Part shown: positions 33,702-41,556 of the stretch, piece after piece | Position numbering within the stretch: the stretch's first letter is position 1 | Layout of the letters: each line of letters begins with the position of its first letter | Assembly: GCA_964502005.1 (NCBI GenBank) | Contig: CAZCUX010000016.1 | Location: forward strand, 62,001 to 126,000 | DNA from: CAJWOS01 sp964502005 | Lineage (GTDB): Bacteria; Myxococcota_A; UBA796; UBA2385 | Length of the DNA stretch: 64,000 nt | Direction: 5' to 3' | Notes under the pieces: generated by a model | The model's database searches: none | Told to the model about the DNA's origin: nothing | Seen by the model: only the letters and a program-made list of their open reading frames with translations | Position numbers and translations under genes: made by a program

Positions 33702-34256
33702 TCAGCGTCGTTGAATGTGTTCGCCAGGTATGAAGTGCCACAATTCTACTTCGGTCACCAGCTCATTGTTGCGCGATTGGCGTTTCATTCGAATGCGTCG
33801 AAATCCACGTTCGTGATTGAGCCGGTATTCTCGGTGGGTGAGGATGGTCTCGCCAACTTGGGGCGGCAAACCGACAACCCGCAACACATCGGCCCTGCGC
33901 ATGGGTTCGGGGAGCGGAAGACGAATCATGTAGATCCGGTCGTCCACCACCCGCAACGCGCCGCGTTCGAGCACCAACTCTTCTCCTTGACCCGCAGGCA
34001 AGGTGGACGATTCGGTGAGTCGGCCGAGCTGGTCGAGCACCTCACCACGAATGGTGGTGAGGGGGTGGCTGCACAAGTATTGAACATCCACCAGAACACC
34101 TGCGGGGCGCTCGTAGGCCTCCGGCTCGGTGGGCGCCGCGGTGGGCTCTTGCGCCTGCAGACGCGGTGTCACGACGCCCGGCAGCACAGGTTCGTCGGAC
34201 CCACACGCCACGAGGAGGCCAACGACGAAGCACAAGGGGAGTCGGGTCGAACGCAT
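33702..34256 (-). CDS. Small lipoprotein
   Basis: 184 aa. The signal MRSTRLPLCFVVGLLVAC ends at lipobox Cys18. A Pro/Glu/Ala linker (19-50) precedes a beta-rich domain with YLCSHPLTTIRGEVLDQLGRL and a basic stretch (RRIRMKRQSRNNE). No family is recognised. It is the first gene of the minus-strand set ending with the zinc-ribbon pseudokinase and diverges from moaD by 75 nt. Confidence 0.72.
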   Translation of the reverse strand: MRSTRLPLCFVVGLLVACGSDEPVLPGVVTPRLQAQEPTAAPTEPEAYERPAGVLVDVQYLCSHPLTTIRGEVLDQLGRLTESSTLPAGQGEELVLERGALRVVDDRIYMIRLPLPEPMRRADVLRVVGLPPQVGETILTHREYRLNHERGFRRIRMKRQSRNNELVTEVELWHFIPGEHIQRR

Positions 34257-34331
34257 GCCATCATGATATCCGACTTTGGGTGGGGTGCGCCGCGTCGTGC
34301 GCGCGTGCCCTCGCCACTTTTGGGAGCCACA

Positions 34332-34589
34332 ATGCGCGAATCATCGGACTCCATCGCAGTTGACGTGTGCGTATTCGCCGGTCTTCGGGAACGCCTCGGC
34401 ACGGGGCGCCTGACGGTAACGGTCCCTGTGGGCTCCACCGCTTCCGACGTTTTTGCGCGCTTGTTTCCGGCGGAAGCTGCCCAGCACTTCCGGGTGATGT
34501 ACGCCGTAGGACAAACGTATGTCTCCCCGCAGCATGTCCTGGCGGCGGGCGACGAAGTGGCCCTCGTGCCCCCGTTGGGTGGCGGCTGA
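34332..34589 (+). CDS. moaD: Molybdopterin synthase small subunit MoaD
   Basis: 85 aa ubiquitin-like sulfur carrier of molybdopterin synthase. It has the beta-grasp pattern VCVFAGLRERLG, AQHFRVMYAVGQTYV and GDEVALVPPLGGG, ending in the C-terminal Gly-Gly that is thiocarboxylated. Normal length. ATG 34332 is chosen (GGGAG 5 nt upstream); the same frame is open far upstream but holds nothing else. It is followed by moaE. MoaA, MoaC and other cofactor genes are not in the window. Confidence 0.88.
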   Translation: MRESSDSIAVDVCVFAGLRERLGTGRLTVTVPVGSTASDVFARLFPAEAAQHFRVMYAVGQTYVSPQHVLAAGDEVALVPPLGGG

Positions 34590-34605
34590 ACGGCTGGAGG
34601 TCGGT

Positions 34606-35061
34606 GTGTTTGAACTGTTCGATGGACCGCTCGATGCTGCACGGGTGGAAGCCGCGGTGGCCCATGCGGGCGCCGGGGCCATCTTGGTGTTCCATGGGGT
34701 CACCCGAAACACCTTCGGCGGGCGAACCGTGCTTCGGCTCGATTATGAGGCGTATGCGGGCATGGCCGAGGCCGAAATGGCGGCGATTGGCGACCAAGTG
34801 ACGGCCCAGTGGCCCGGCGCGCGGGTTGCGATGCTGCATCGGACGGGCACCGTGCCTGTAGGCGAGGCCAGCATCATCATTGCGGTATCGGCGCCCCACC
34901 GTGGGGAGTGCTATGAGGCGAGTCGGTTTGCCATCGACGCGTTGAAGGCGCGTGTCCCGATTTGGAAAAAAGAAATCTACGAAGACGGCTCCGAATGGCG
35001 TGAAAACGCCGAGTCTGGCCAAGGTGTGCTGGACGGGGCTGCCACAAGGAACCAGCCATGA
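34606..35061 (+). CDS. moaE: Molybdopterin synthase large subunit MoaE
   Basis: 151 aa. MoaE inserts dithiolene sulfur into precursor Z using MoaD. Motifs are ILVFHGVTRNTFGGRTVLRLDYEAY, GEASIIIAVSAPHRGECYEA and the active-site VPIWKKEIYEDGSEW (two Lys). GTG 34606 is chosen for the GGAGG 5 nt upstream (34596-34600); an earlier GTG at 34579 lies within the end of moaD. The stop overlaps trmB (ATGA), so moaD-moaE-trmB form an operon. Confidence 0.9.
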   Translation: MFELFDGPLDAARVEAAVAHAGAGAILVFHGVTRNTFGGRTVLRLDYEAYAGMAEAEMAAIGDQVTAQWPGARVAMLHRTGTVPVGEASIIIAVSAPHRGECYEASRFAIDALKARVPIWKKEIYEDGSEWRENAESGQGVLDGAATRNQP

Positions 35062-35831
35062 CGTCTCGCGGTCGCCATGATGTCCCGTTTCGAAGCACTA
35101 TCCACGGCAACGGACAAAATCCGGAAATCAACCCGTACCTCGAGCTGCACGCATCGTTCGGGCGTCCGGTGCTCACGGCGGTAGAAGCGCCGGAGTGGAA
35201 AGGACGCTGGAACGAATATTTTGACCGCGACGCCCCGCTGCACCTCGAAGTGGGGTGCGGAAACGGCTTTTTCTTGTCGGGGATGGCCGCGCGTCACCCT
35301 GAATGGAACTGGGTGGGCATCGAAATCCGGTACAAGCGGGTGGTGTTGACGGCCAAAAAGCTGCGCGCCAAGGGCATTTCCCATGCATGCATCGCCCGCT
35401 ACGATGCATGGTGGCTCGAAGACCTCTTCTTGCCGGGCAGCTTGAGCGGCATTTACGTCAACCACCCCGACCCTTGGATGAAAGACCGCCACTCCGGCAA
35501 GCGCTTGATGGGGCGCTACTTCGCGAGCTTCGCGGCGTGGGCCTTGCGTCCGGGGGCGCGCCTTCGCTTGAAGAGCGACCACGCGCCCAACCTCGACCTC
35601 CTCGCCGCGGGTGCCGAGGGACTGCCCCTCGATGTCGTGGGCCGCTCCGACGATGTGCGCAAAGTCGGCGCGCCGTGGGGCGATGACGACGTCACCACCA
35701 ACTACCAGTCCAAGTTCGACAAGCGCGACTTGCCCGTCTACGCCTTGTGGATGGTGCGCGGTGAAGGCGCGGTCGACCGTGTAGAGGGCCTCGACCCCGC
35801 GTTCCGCGAGCCGCTGCCCGATATTGAGTGA
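35058..35831 (+). CDS. trmB: tRNA (guanine-N7-)-methyltransferase TrmB
   Basis: 257 aa SAM-dependent enzyme methylating G46 of tRNA. It has SAM motif I LHLEVGCGNGFFL, WVGIEIRYKRVV and the TrmB signature YVNHPDPWMKDRHSGKRL, then GRYFASFAAWALRPGARLRLKSD. The N-terminal 40 residues are longer than in E. coli. The C terminus has TNYQSKFDKRDLPVYALW. It is coupled to moaE by ATGA. The three tandem 15-bp repeats begin just after its stop. Confidence 0.93.
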   Translation: MTSRGRHDVPFRSTIHGNGQNPEINPYLELHASFGRPVLTAVEAPEWKGRWNEYFDRDAPLHLEVGCGNGFFLSGMAARHPEWNWVGIEIRYKRVVLTAKKLRAKGISHACIARYDAWWLEDLFLPGSLSGIYVNHPDPWMKDRHSGKRLMGRYFASFAAWALRPGARLRLKSDHAPNLDLLAAGAEGLPLDVVGRSDDVRKVGAPWGDDDVTTNYQSKFDKRDLPVYALWMVRGEGAVDRVEGLDPAFREPLPDIE

Positions 35832-35847
35832 CGGTATTGAATGACGG

Positions 35848-35900
35848 TTCACTGAATCGCCATTCACTGAATCGCCATTCACTGAATCGCCGTTCATTTT
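35848..35900. repeat. Three tandem 15-bp repeats (TTCACTGAATCGCCA) ending in GAATCGCCGTTCATTT
   Basis: Copies at 35848-35862, 35863-35877 and 35878-35892 are identical except for the last base of the third. Each contains the imperfect palindrome TGAATCGCCATTCA. The last copy runs into GAATCGCCGTTCATTTT (35884-35900), which overlaps the stop of the convergent AlkD-like gene. The same motif stands alone at 11290 and 62313. Confidence 0.85.
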
Positions 35901-36646
35901 GACGCGGGAGGTTCCCAGCCTGCTGCGCGGAGGTGGCGGCTGGCTTCAGACCGGGTCAAGCCCGAAAGCGCGTCCCAGTGGGCGGTGAGGAAGTCTTGAA
36001 CGGCCACCGGGTCGGTCTTTGCATATTCCCTTAGCGTCCACCCCATGCCTTTCCGCACGAACCAGTCGCGGTCGCTCGCGAGGGTGCGGCAGGCCGCGAA
36101 CAAGCGGGGGGTGTCCGTCGCGGCTTTGTGGCGCAGCACGCCGATGAGGGACGTGCGGCGAATCCAGGGGTCCGGGTCGGTGACCCACGCGTCCGCGAGG
36201 CGGGTGACCTCGGCGGGATGGGCGCTCCAGACCGCGCCCACGAGGTGAACGGCGATGGGGTCGACGAGGTCCCACCAGGCGCCGTCGCGGACCATTTGGA
36301 GGTAAATCGGCAAGTAGTCGCGTTGAATCCACCGTTTGTGAAACAGGAGCAGCTCGATGCCGAGGTATTGCTCTTCGCGGTGGGTGCCCCGGTAGAGGTC
36401 GCGGGCAATCGCGATAGCGGTGTCCCCATTCGGGATCGCGATTGGTTTCAGTTCCCGAAAGATGACTGTGAGGGCCGGCTTTTTGACGCCGTAGAACGGT
36501 TGCGTGGTCTTCAAGTAGGCCGCCATCGGGCCCACATGGGCGGGATTGGCGGCTTCGGCCAACAGCTGGCGCGCGCGGGCGGTGTAGGCCTGCACAACGG
36601 CCTCGTCGGTGAGGGGGAGGGGCGGGTGGTCAGACGCGGGATTCAT
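35894..36646 (-). CDS. AlkD-like DNA alkylation repair protein (HEAT-repeat glycosylase fold)
   Basis: 250 aa, all helical, AlkC/AlkD superfamily. Motifs are YGVKKPALTVIFREL, THREEQYLGIELL, WWDLVDPIAVHLVG, DPDPWIRRTSLIGVLRHK and DRDWFVRKGMGWTLREYAKTDP, matching AlkD's HEAT repeats and its Trp and Asp groove residues. It would remove 3-methyladenine or 7-methylguanine lesions. ATG 36646 overlaps the stop of the membrane-protein gene upstream (ATGA), so the two are cotranscribed. Enzyme activity is inferred from the family. Confidence 0.88.
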   Translation of the reverse strand: MNPASDHPPLPLTDEAVVQAYTARARQLLAEAANPAHVGPMAAYLKTTQPFYGVKKPALTVIFRELKPIAIPNGDTAIAIARDLYRGTHREEQYLGIELLLFHKRWIQRDYLPIYLQMVRDGAWWDLVDPIAVHLVGAVWSAHPAEVTRLADAWVTDPDPWIRRTSLIGVLRHKAATDTPRLFAACRTLASDRDWFVRKGMGWTLREYAKTDPVAVQDFLTAHWDALSGLTRSEASRHLRAAGWEPPASK

Positions 36647-38358
36647 GGGGCCTCGGCGGGCGGGGGAGGGGGACGGGACAACGAGCCTGCCGGAAAGGGC
36701 AAATAGACGATGTTGTCGAGGGGCTGGGGTGTTGTCCCGGCGGCGACGACCAGGAGGTCGATGGTCGCTTGCGACAATCGGTCGGGGTAGAGCAAGATGC
36801 CCGTGTAGCCGATGTCTTGGAGAGACGCGATAGCCGACTTCGCGCGCGCGGGGGCGTCCGGGGGGGTGGTCTGGGTGAGGTGGACAAGCGTACGAAGCCC
36901 CGCAGGGAGGGGGCTCCCGCCTTCGATGCCCTCGTCGGTGGCCGAGGTTGGCTGTTGGTGGACCATCTGGACGAGCAGGTTGTGGTCGGCGAGAAAGCCC
37001 GCTTGGCCGATGGGATGAATCGGAGGCAGGTCGACGACCGGGCCTCCGAGCGTCGACCACGTTGGGTTGGAGGGGACGGGCACCCACGGGACGGGAAAGG
37101 GCACGGGCGCGCCCCATCGCGCGTCGAGCAACACACACATCGCAGCGACGGTCGCGGCACGTCTTCCGGTTATCGCCCGCGCGGCCAAGGGCGCGAGCAG
37201 CAAGACGGCGACGGCCCCCGCGCGGTACCACCGGGACAAGCGGTTGAGACCCGGCACCCACTCGAGCAACGCGGCGGGAGGACGCAGCTCCGCCGTGCCG
37301 ACCTGCACGACCTCACCGGCGACCGTGAGAAATGGCCCGAGGGCGACAAGTACCGCCACAAGCGCGCCGACGCCGAACCACAGCGTGCGCCGGGAGCTGC
37401 GCCAAACGGTGACCACGCCGACCAAGGCGAGGCCCAGCGTGACGACGCCTACATACGCAGTGGTCGGGGCCGCCGCCGCGTGGCCGGTGAGGCCCACGGG
37501 CAAGAATACATCGAGGATGTCGGCCCCATCACGCCACGCGCCGCGCCAGTCGGCGACAAGCGGGGGACGGTCGGGAGCGGTGCGCCCTCCACTTCCCGGT
37601 TGCAGGTGGCGAAGGTGGACGGCCGCGTACAGCACCGGCGCGGACAGCACTACACCGGTCGCGCCCGCCACGACGCGGGAGAAGGACGGCGCGCGGAGAA
37701 GCACCGGAAGGTCCACCAACAGCGCGAATATCGCATTGTAGGGGCCGGTCCACGCGGTCAATGCGAGGGAGAGGGCCCACAAGGCCGGCCACCGCTTTTG
37801 GGGCGAATGAAGCGTCGCCAGCAGCAACGCGAGCTGCACGGCCACCCAGCCAAGCCCGAGGCCCTCGGTGATGCCGTCCACCGCGGCGCCCACGAGCGTA
37901 GGGGCCGACACGCCGATAGCGGCGGCGAGCCAGCGTCCCGGTCGCCCCGCGCCGTCCACCGCTGCGAGGCCCCAGGCGCCCGCTGCGCCCACCGTCAAGC
38001 CGAGGAGCTGTACCACCGCGAGCCCCCCCGCAGGACCTCCCCACGGCCAGCCCAGGGCCCTTGCCCACAGCGCATGGAAGGGGTCCACGCCATGCAGGGC
38101 GAAGCCGGTGGGGAAGTTCGCCAATGACGTCGTGGCGCCCCAGGGTTGTCCCGCCTCGGTGAGCGCCCACCAGCGCCAAACATGATCCACCCCTTCGCCG
38201 GTCGGCGCGGTGACCAAAGCGTCGGAGAGATGCAATGGCAGGGGCCACAGCAAGCACGCGGCGACCACCACGGCGCAGGCGCACACCCACGCGAGCTCGC
38301 GGGCGGACGGCGGACAATCGGGCGGGGCGGCGGACATACGGCGGTCTACCGGACCCAT
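36643..38358 (-). CDS. Polytopic membrane protein, GT-C glycosyltransferase-like
   Basis: 571 aa from ATG 38358 (GGAGG 12 nt upstream; ATG 38337 is an alternative). About ten to eleven membrane helices lie from residue 20 to about 400, followed by a 170-residue soluble domain. After helix 1, the loop EGVDHVWRWWALTEAGQPWG and FPTGFALHG resemble the acidic first loop of GT-C enzymes. GT-C enzymes use lipid-linked sugars outside the inner membrane. No family assignment is certain. It overlaps the AlkD-like gene by 4 nt and is divergent from lpxB across an 80-nt region. Confidence 0.72.
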   Translation of the reverse strand: MGPVDRRMSAAPPDCPPSARELAWVCACAVVVAACLLWPLPLHLSDALVTAPTGEGVDHVWRWWALTEAGQPWGATTSLANFPTGFALHGVDPFHALWARALGWPWGGPAGGLAVVQLLGLTVGAAGAWGLAAVDGAGRPGRWLAAAIGVSAPTLVGAAVDGITEGLGLGWVAVQLALLLATLHSPQKRWPALWALSLALTAWTGPYNAIFALLVDLPVLLRAPSFSRVVAGATGVVLSAPVLYAAVHLRHLQPGSGGRTAPDRPPLVADWRGAWRDGADILDVFLPVGLTGHAAAAPTTAYVGVVTLGLALVGVVTVWRSSRRTLWFGVGALVAVLVALGPFLTVAGEVVQVGTAELRPPAALLEWVPGLNRLSRWYRAGAVAVLLLAPLAARAITGRRAATVAAMCVLLDARWGAPVPFPVPWVPVPSNPTWSTLGGPVVDLPPIHPIGQAGFLADHNLLVQMVHQQPTSATDEGIEGGSPLPAGLRTLVHLTQTTPPDAPARAKSAIASLQDIGYTGILLYPDRLSQATIDLLVVAAGTTPQPLDNIVYLPFPAGSLSRPPPPPAEAP

Positions 38359-38437
38359 CGAAACCGCGCACCTCCGGTGGGGCGGAGAAAAACGGAATAC
38401 ACGAAAGGGGTCGGTGCCTGCTGCGTCGGAGGCGAGA

Positions 38438-39499
38438 GTGGCCCAGGCTTTGCGCGTGGTGGTGTCGTGTTGTGAGCCTTCGGGCGACCGTCTGGCTGCG
38501 GAGCTATTGGCTGCGATAGCGGAGCTTCCTGTGTTGATGGACGTCCGCGGCTGCGTTGGACCGGCCTTGCGACGCGAGGGTGTGGCAGAGGTCGTGCCAA
38601 TGGAGACGCTGGCCGTGATGGGGCTCGCCGAGGTGCTCCCGCGCCTGCCCGACGTGTGGGCGGCCCGCCGCGCGATGGCGGCTACGCTCCAGACTGATGT
38701 GGACATCGCGATTTTTGTAGACGGGCCGTCGTTTCATTTGCCCCTTGCTCAACGGGCCCGCGAGGACGGCGTGTTGACGGTGGGGCTCGTCGCGCCCCAA
38801 GTTTGGGCCTGGAAGCCGGAGCGGGTGGCCGATGTCGCCCGTGCTTACGACCTATTGTTGTGCTTGTTCGACTTCGAGCCGCCCCTGTTTGCCGCCGCGA
38901 TGCGGGCCCACGGCGGAAACGCTGTACACATGGGACATCCCGTGGTCGACCGCCTCTCGGGCGTTCCGCGGAGCCCCAAAGCGCCGCGGTTTGCGTTGCT
39001 GCCGGGCTCGCGGGACCAAGAACGCAAGCGCCATGTGCCGTTGTTTCGGGCTGTCGCAAACGTCGTGCGGGAGCGGCTTCCGGGCGCGAAATTCGCGTGG
39101 GTGGGCGAAGGGCTGGTCGCCGAGAACGATGACGAGGACGTGGTGTCGTCTGTGGTTGAGATTGCCGACTGTCAGGCCGCCCTCACCAAGAGTGGCACCG
39201 TGACCCTCGAACTGGCCTGCTTGGGGGTGCCGATGGTCGTCGCCCACGATGTGCCGTGGCTGACCTATGCCGCGGGGCGTCTATTGGTCCGCCATGTCGA
39301 CCACATCGCGCTCCCGAACATTTTGGCGCGCAGGGAGGTGGTGCCCGAGGTCGTGGCACGCCGCGACCCGCGGGCGCTGGCGGACCTGCTCTTGTCGCTG
39401 CCACAGCAACAAAAAGTGCCTCTGCACGCTCTGGGGGCACCCGGAGCGGCCATGCGCGGCGCGGAGCGGATTCTGGCGGCGCTGGCTTCCCGCGTGTGA
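38438..39499 (+). CDS. lpxB: Lipid-A-disaccharide synthase LpxB
   Basis: 353 aa (E. coli 382). It condenses UDP-diacylglucosamine and lipid X. The start is GTG 38438 with GGAGG 5 nt upstream; the frame is open further left without signals. Motifs are VVVSCCEPSGDRLAAELL, ELPVLMDVRGCVGPAL, FVDGPSFHLPLAQRAR, PQVWAWKPERV, GHPVVDRL, LLPGSRDQERKRHVP, ALTKSGTVTLELACLGVPMVV and HIALPNILA. It lies among envelope genes: GT-C-like proteins and an MsbA-like exporter close by on the other strand. Its presence shows the organism makes lipid A. Confidence 0.93.
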   Translation: MAQALRVVVSCCEPSGDRLAAELLAAIAELPVLMDVRGCVGPALRREGVAEVVPMETLAVMGLAEVLPRLPDVWAARRAMAATLQTDVDIAIFVDGPSFHLPLAQRAREDGVLTVGLVAPQVWAWKPERVADVARAYDLLLCLFDFEPPLFAAAMRAHGGNAVHMGHPVVDRLSGVPRSPKAPRFALLPGSRDQERKRHVPLFRAVANVVRERLPGAKFAWVGEGLVAENDDEDVVSSVVEIADCQAALTKSGTVTLELACLGVPMVVAHDVPWLTYAAGRLLVRHVDHIALPNILARREVVPEVVARRDPRALADLLLSLPQQQKVPLHALGAPGAAMRGAERILAALASRV

Positions 39500-39506
39500 G
39501 GCGCGC

Positions 39507-39908
39507 CTACTCCGGGTCTGCCGCGGGCACAAATGCCATTGTTTGCGGCCTCCACCGCACCGTTGCCATGTCCACACGGCCATTTTGCACGTCGACACCG
39601 TCTTCCGTCAACAACTGACATTGGAGAGCGCCGCGCCCCACTGCACCTTGGAACGCGACGCTGCCATCCGTGCGCAACACGCGCCACCAGGGGACAATCG
39701 CGGCCCGTTCTGCGTCTAAGGCGGCGAGGGCGTAGCCGACTTGGCGTGCGGCGCGTGGCTTGCCCAAGAGCGCGGCTACGTCGCCATAAGAGAGCACACA
39801 AGATGCGGGAATCTGTGCGACGACTTGATAGACGGCCTCGCGCCACCCGATAGCGCCACGGGTGTATGCCACGAAGATGTCGTCGTGAAGGGACGGTTCA
39901 AGGGGCAA
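39507..39908 (-). CDS. Alkyltransferase-like protein (MGMT family, Cys replaced)
   Basis: 133 aa. The MGMT DNA-binding and active-site region is present: REAVYQVVAQIPASCVLSYGDVAALLGKPRAARQVGYAL, then VPWWRVLRTDG. In methyltransferases this reads PCHRV with the acceptor Cys; here Cys is Trp, as in ATL proteins, which bind O6-alkylguanine and recruit nucleotide excision repair. The usual ATL motif is PWHRV, so the His is also changed to Trp. TTG 39908 is chosen for GGAG 8 nt upstream. It overlaps the end of the ABC transporter gene by 11 nt. The assignment is firm; function is by family. Confidence 0.85.
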   Translation of the reverse strand: MPLEPSLHDDIFVAYTRGAIGWREAVYQVVAQIPASCVLSYGDVAALLGKPRAARQVGYALAALDAERAAIVPWWRVLRTDGSVAFQGAVGRGALQCQLLTEDGVDVQNGRVDMATVRWRPQTMAFVPAADPE

Positions 39909-41556
39909 GAGGTCGCTCCAAATGCACCACCCGATGCGCGCGGGCGAGGGTGCTCTCGCGGTGGGACACAAGCAAGACGGCGCGCCCTTCGCACAACCGG
40001 TCGAGGGCGGCTTGTACCCGCGCTTCGGAGGCGGGGTCGAGGGCGCTGGTTGGTTCGTCGAGGACGAGTATCGGGGCGTTTTGGAGGAACGCGCGCGCGA
40101 TGCACAAGCGCTGTCGCTCGCCGCCCGAGAGGGGGCTGCCTCCCTCGGACAAGCGCGTGTGAATGCCCTCCGGGAGCGCCGTCACGAAGGTCCAAGCGTC
40201 GGCGGCCTGGAGCGCGCGGGCGACGTCGTCAAGGGAGGCGGTGGGACAGGTCAAGCGTACGTTCCAGAGGACCGTCTCGTCGAAGAGCATCGGCGTCTGT
40301 CCCACCACGGCGACGGCGTGGCGCAGGGCGGGGAGCGTGAGGTCGCGCACGTCGGCGCCGCGGACCCGCACCGTCCCGGCGTAGGGGTCGTGCAAACGCG
40401 GGAGCAAGCGCGCAAGGCTCGTCTTCCCGACGCCCGAAGGGCCTGCCAATGCGACAACTTCACCTGCTTCAATGTCCATTGAAAACATTGAAACAATCGG
40501 ACCCGCGCCATAGTCGATGGTCACCTTGTCGAAAGACACGAGGGGGAGACCGTTTTCCGACGGAAAAGGCTGCGTGCCCCCGACAATCGCGGGCGCGCGG
40601 TCGAGCAACGCAAACGCCGCGGAAGCGCCCGCAGCCGCCCGTTGGCCCAAGGTGACGACCTCGGCCAGACCCTTGAGGGGGTCGTTGAGCAGTCCAATCG
40701 CGAGCAAGAATGCAACGAGGGCGCCGGGCTCCAAGGTCCCGGCGACCACCTGTCCTCCCCCCACCACGATGACGGCGGCGACGCCCAACGAAGCGGCGGT
40801 CTCCACCACGGGCGAGGGCAGCAGACGCGCCGCGAAGCTGCGCAGCGCGGCATCGTGCAGCCGGCGATTGTGGGCGACGAAGCCCGCCAGACGGTGAGAC
40901 TCCGCGCCCGCAGCTTGAATGGCCTCGATAGAGCGAAACGACTCGGTGGTGAACCCCGCGAGGTGGGCGCGCTGGTCGAGGCCAACGGCGGCGTGTTCTC
41001 GCAAGCGATGCCCGAGCCAACGCACCGGGAGCACGACGGCGGGGGCCACCACCAACGCGGTCGCGGTGAGCGCGGGGCTCATCTGGAGGGCGGCCAGCAC
41101 CAAAAAGAGCAGTGTGAGCGGCTTTTGTACGGCGGTCACGATGGCCGACACGCCGTATTGCAGGTCGTCGACATCGGTGAGCACGCGGGAGGTGAGGGCG
41201 CCCGAGGTCCGTGTCGCGAAAAAGGCTGGCTCTTGGCGCAGCAGCGCGGAGAATACGTCGCTTCGCAGGGTCGTGATGACGTCCCAGGCGACCGTTCGGG
41301 TGAGCATGCCGCGCACGAAGCCGAGCAGGCCGTTGAGGGTATACAGGACGGTCACGCCGATAGCGACAGGCCACAGTTGCGCTTCGTTTCGCCGCACCAG
41401 CACGTCATCGAGGACCACTTTTACCAGTAGGACCAGGAGGCCGGGAACCGCGGAATGGGCCGCGACGAGGACGAGGGCGAGGGCCAAGGAGCGGCGGTGG
41501 GGCCAGAAGCGGCCGAGCAAGCGGCGGACGGTGGGGTCGGTGGTCGGTGCGCTCAC
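39898..41556 (-). CDS. ABC exporter with fused membrane and ATPase domains (MsbA-like)
   Basis: 552 aa from GTG 41556, which overlaps the stop upstream (GTGA); GTG 41595 is an alternative. Six membrane helices (about 15-310) precede an ATPase domain with Walker A GPSGVGKTS, Q-loop VVGQTPMLF, signature LSGGERQRL, Walker B ILVLDEPTSALD and H-loop VSHRES. The length and fused half-transporter design match MsbA and other lipid or drug exporters. Beside LpxB and two GT-C-like proteins, a lipid flippase role is plausible, but the substrate cannot be read from the sequence. Confidence 0.9.
   Translation of the reverse strand: MSAPTTDPTVRRLLGRFWPHRRSLALALVLVAAHSAVPGLLVLLVKVVLDDVLVRRNEAQLWPVAIGVTVLYTLNGLLGFVRGMLTRTVAWDVITTLRSDVFSALLRQEPAFFATRTSGALTSRVLTDVDDLQYGVSAIVTAVQKPLTLLFLVLAALQMSPALTATALVVAPAVVLPVRWLGHRLREHAAVGLDQRAHLAGFTTESFRSIEAIQAAGAESHRLAGFVAHNRRLHDAALRSFAARLLPSPVVETAASLGVAAVIVVGGGQVVAGTLEPGALVAFLLAIGLLNDPLKGLAEVVTLGQRAAAGASAAFALLDRAPAIVGGTQPFPSENGLPLVSFDKVTIDYGAGPIVSMFSMDIEAGEVVALAGPSGVGKTSLARLLPRLHDPYAGTVRVRGADVRDLTLPALRHAVAVVGQTPMLFDETVLWNVRLTCPTASLDDVARALQAADAWTFVTALPEGIHTRLSEGGSPLSGGERQRLCIARAFLQNAPILVLDEPTSALDPASEARVQAALDRLCEGRAVLLVSHRESTLARAHRVVHLERPLAP

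Noticed and set aside
33141..34331. Upstream extension of the moaD frame
   Set aside because: MoaD has a normal length from ATG 34332 with a ribosome site; the extension is antisense to two lipoprotein genes.
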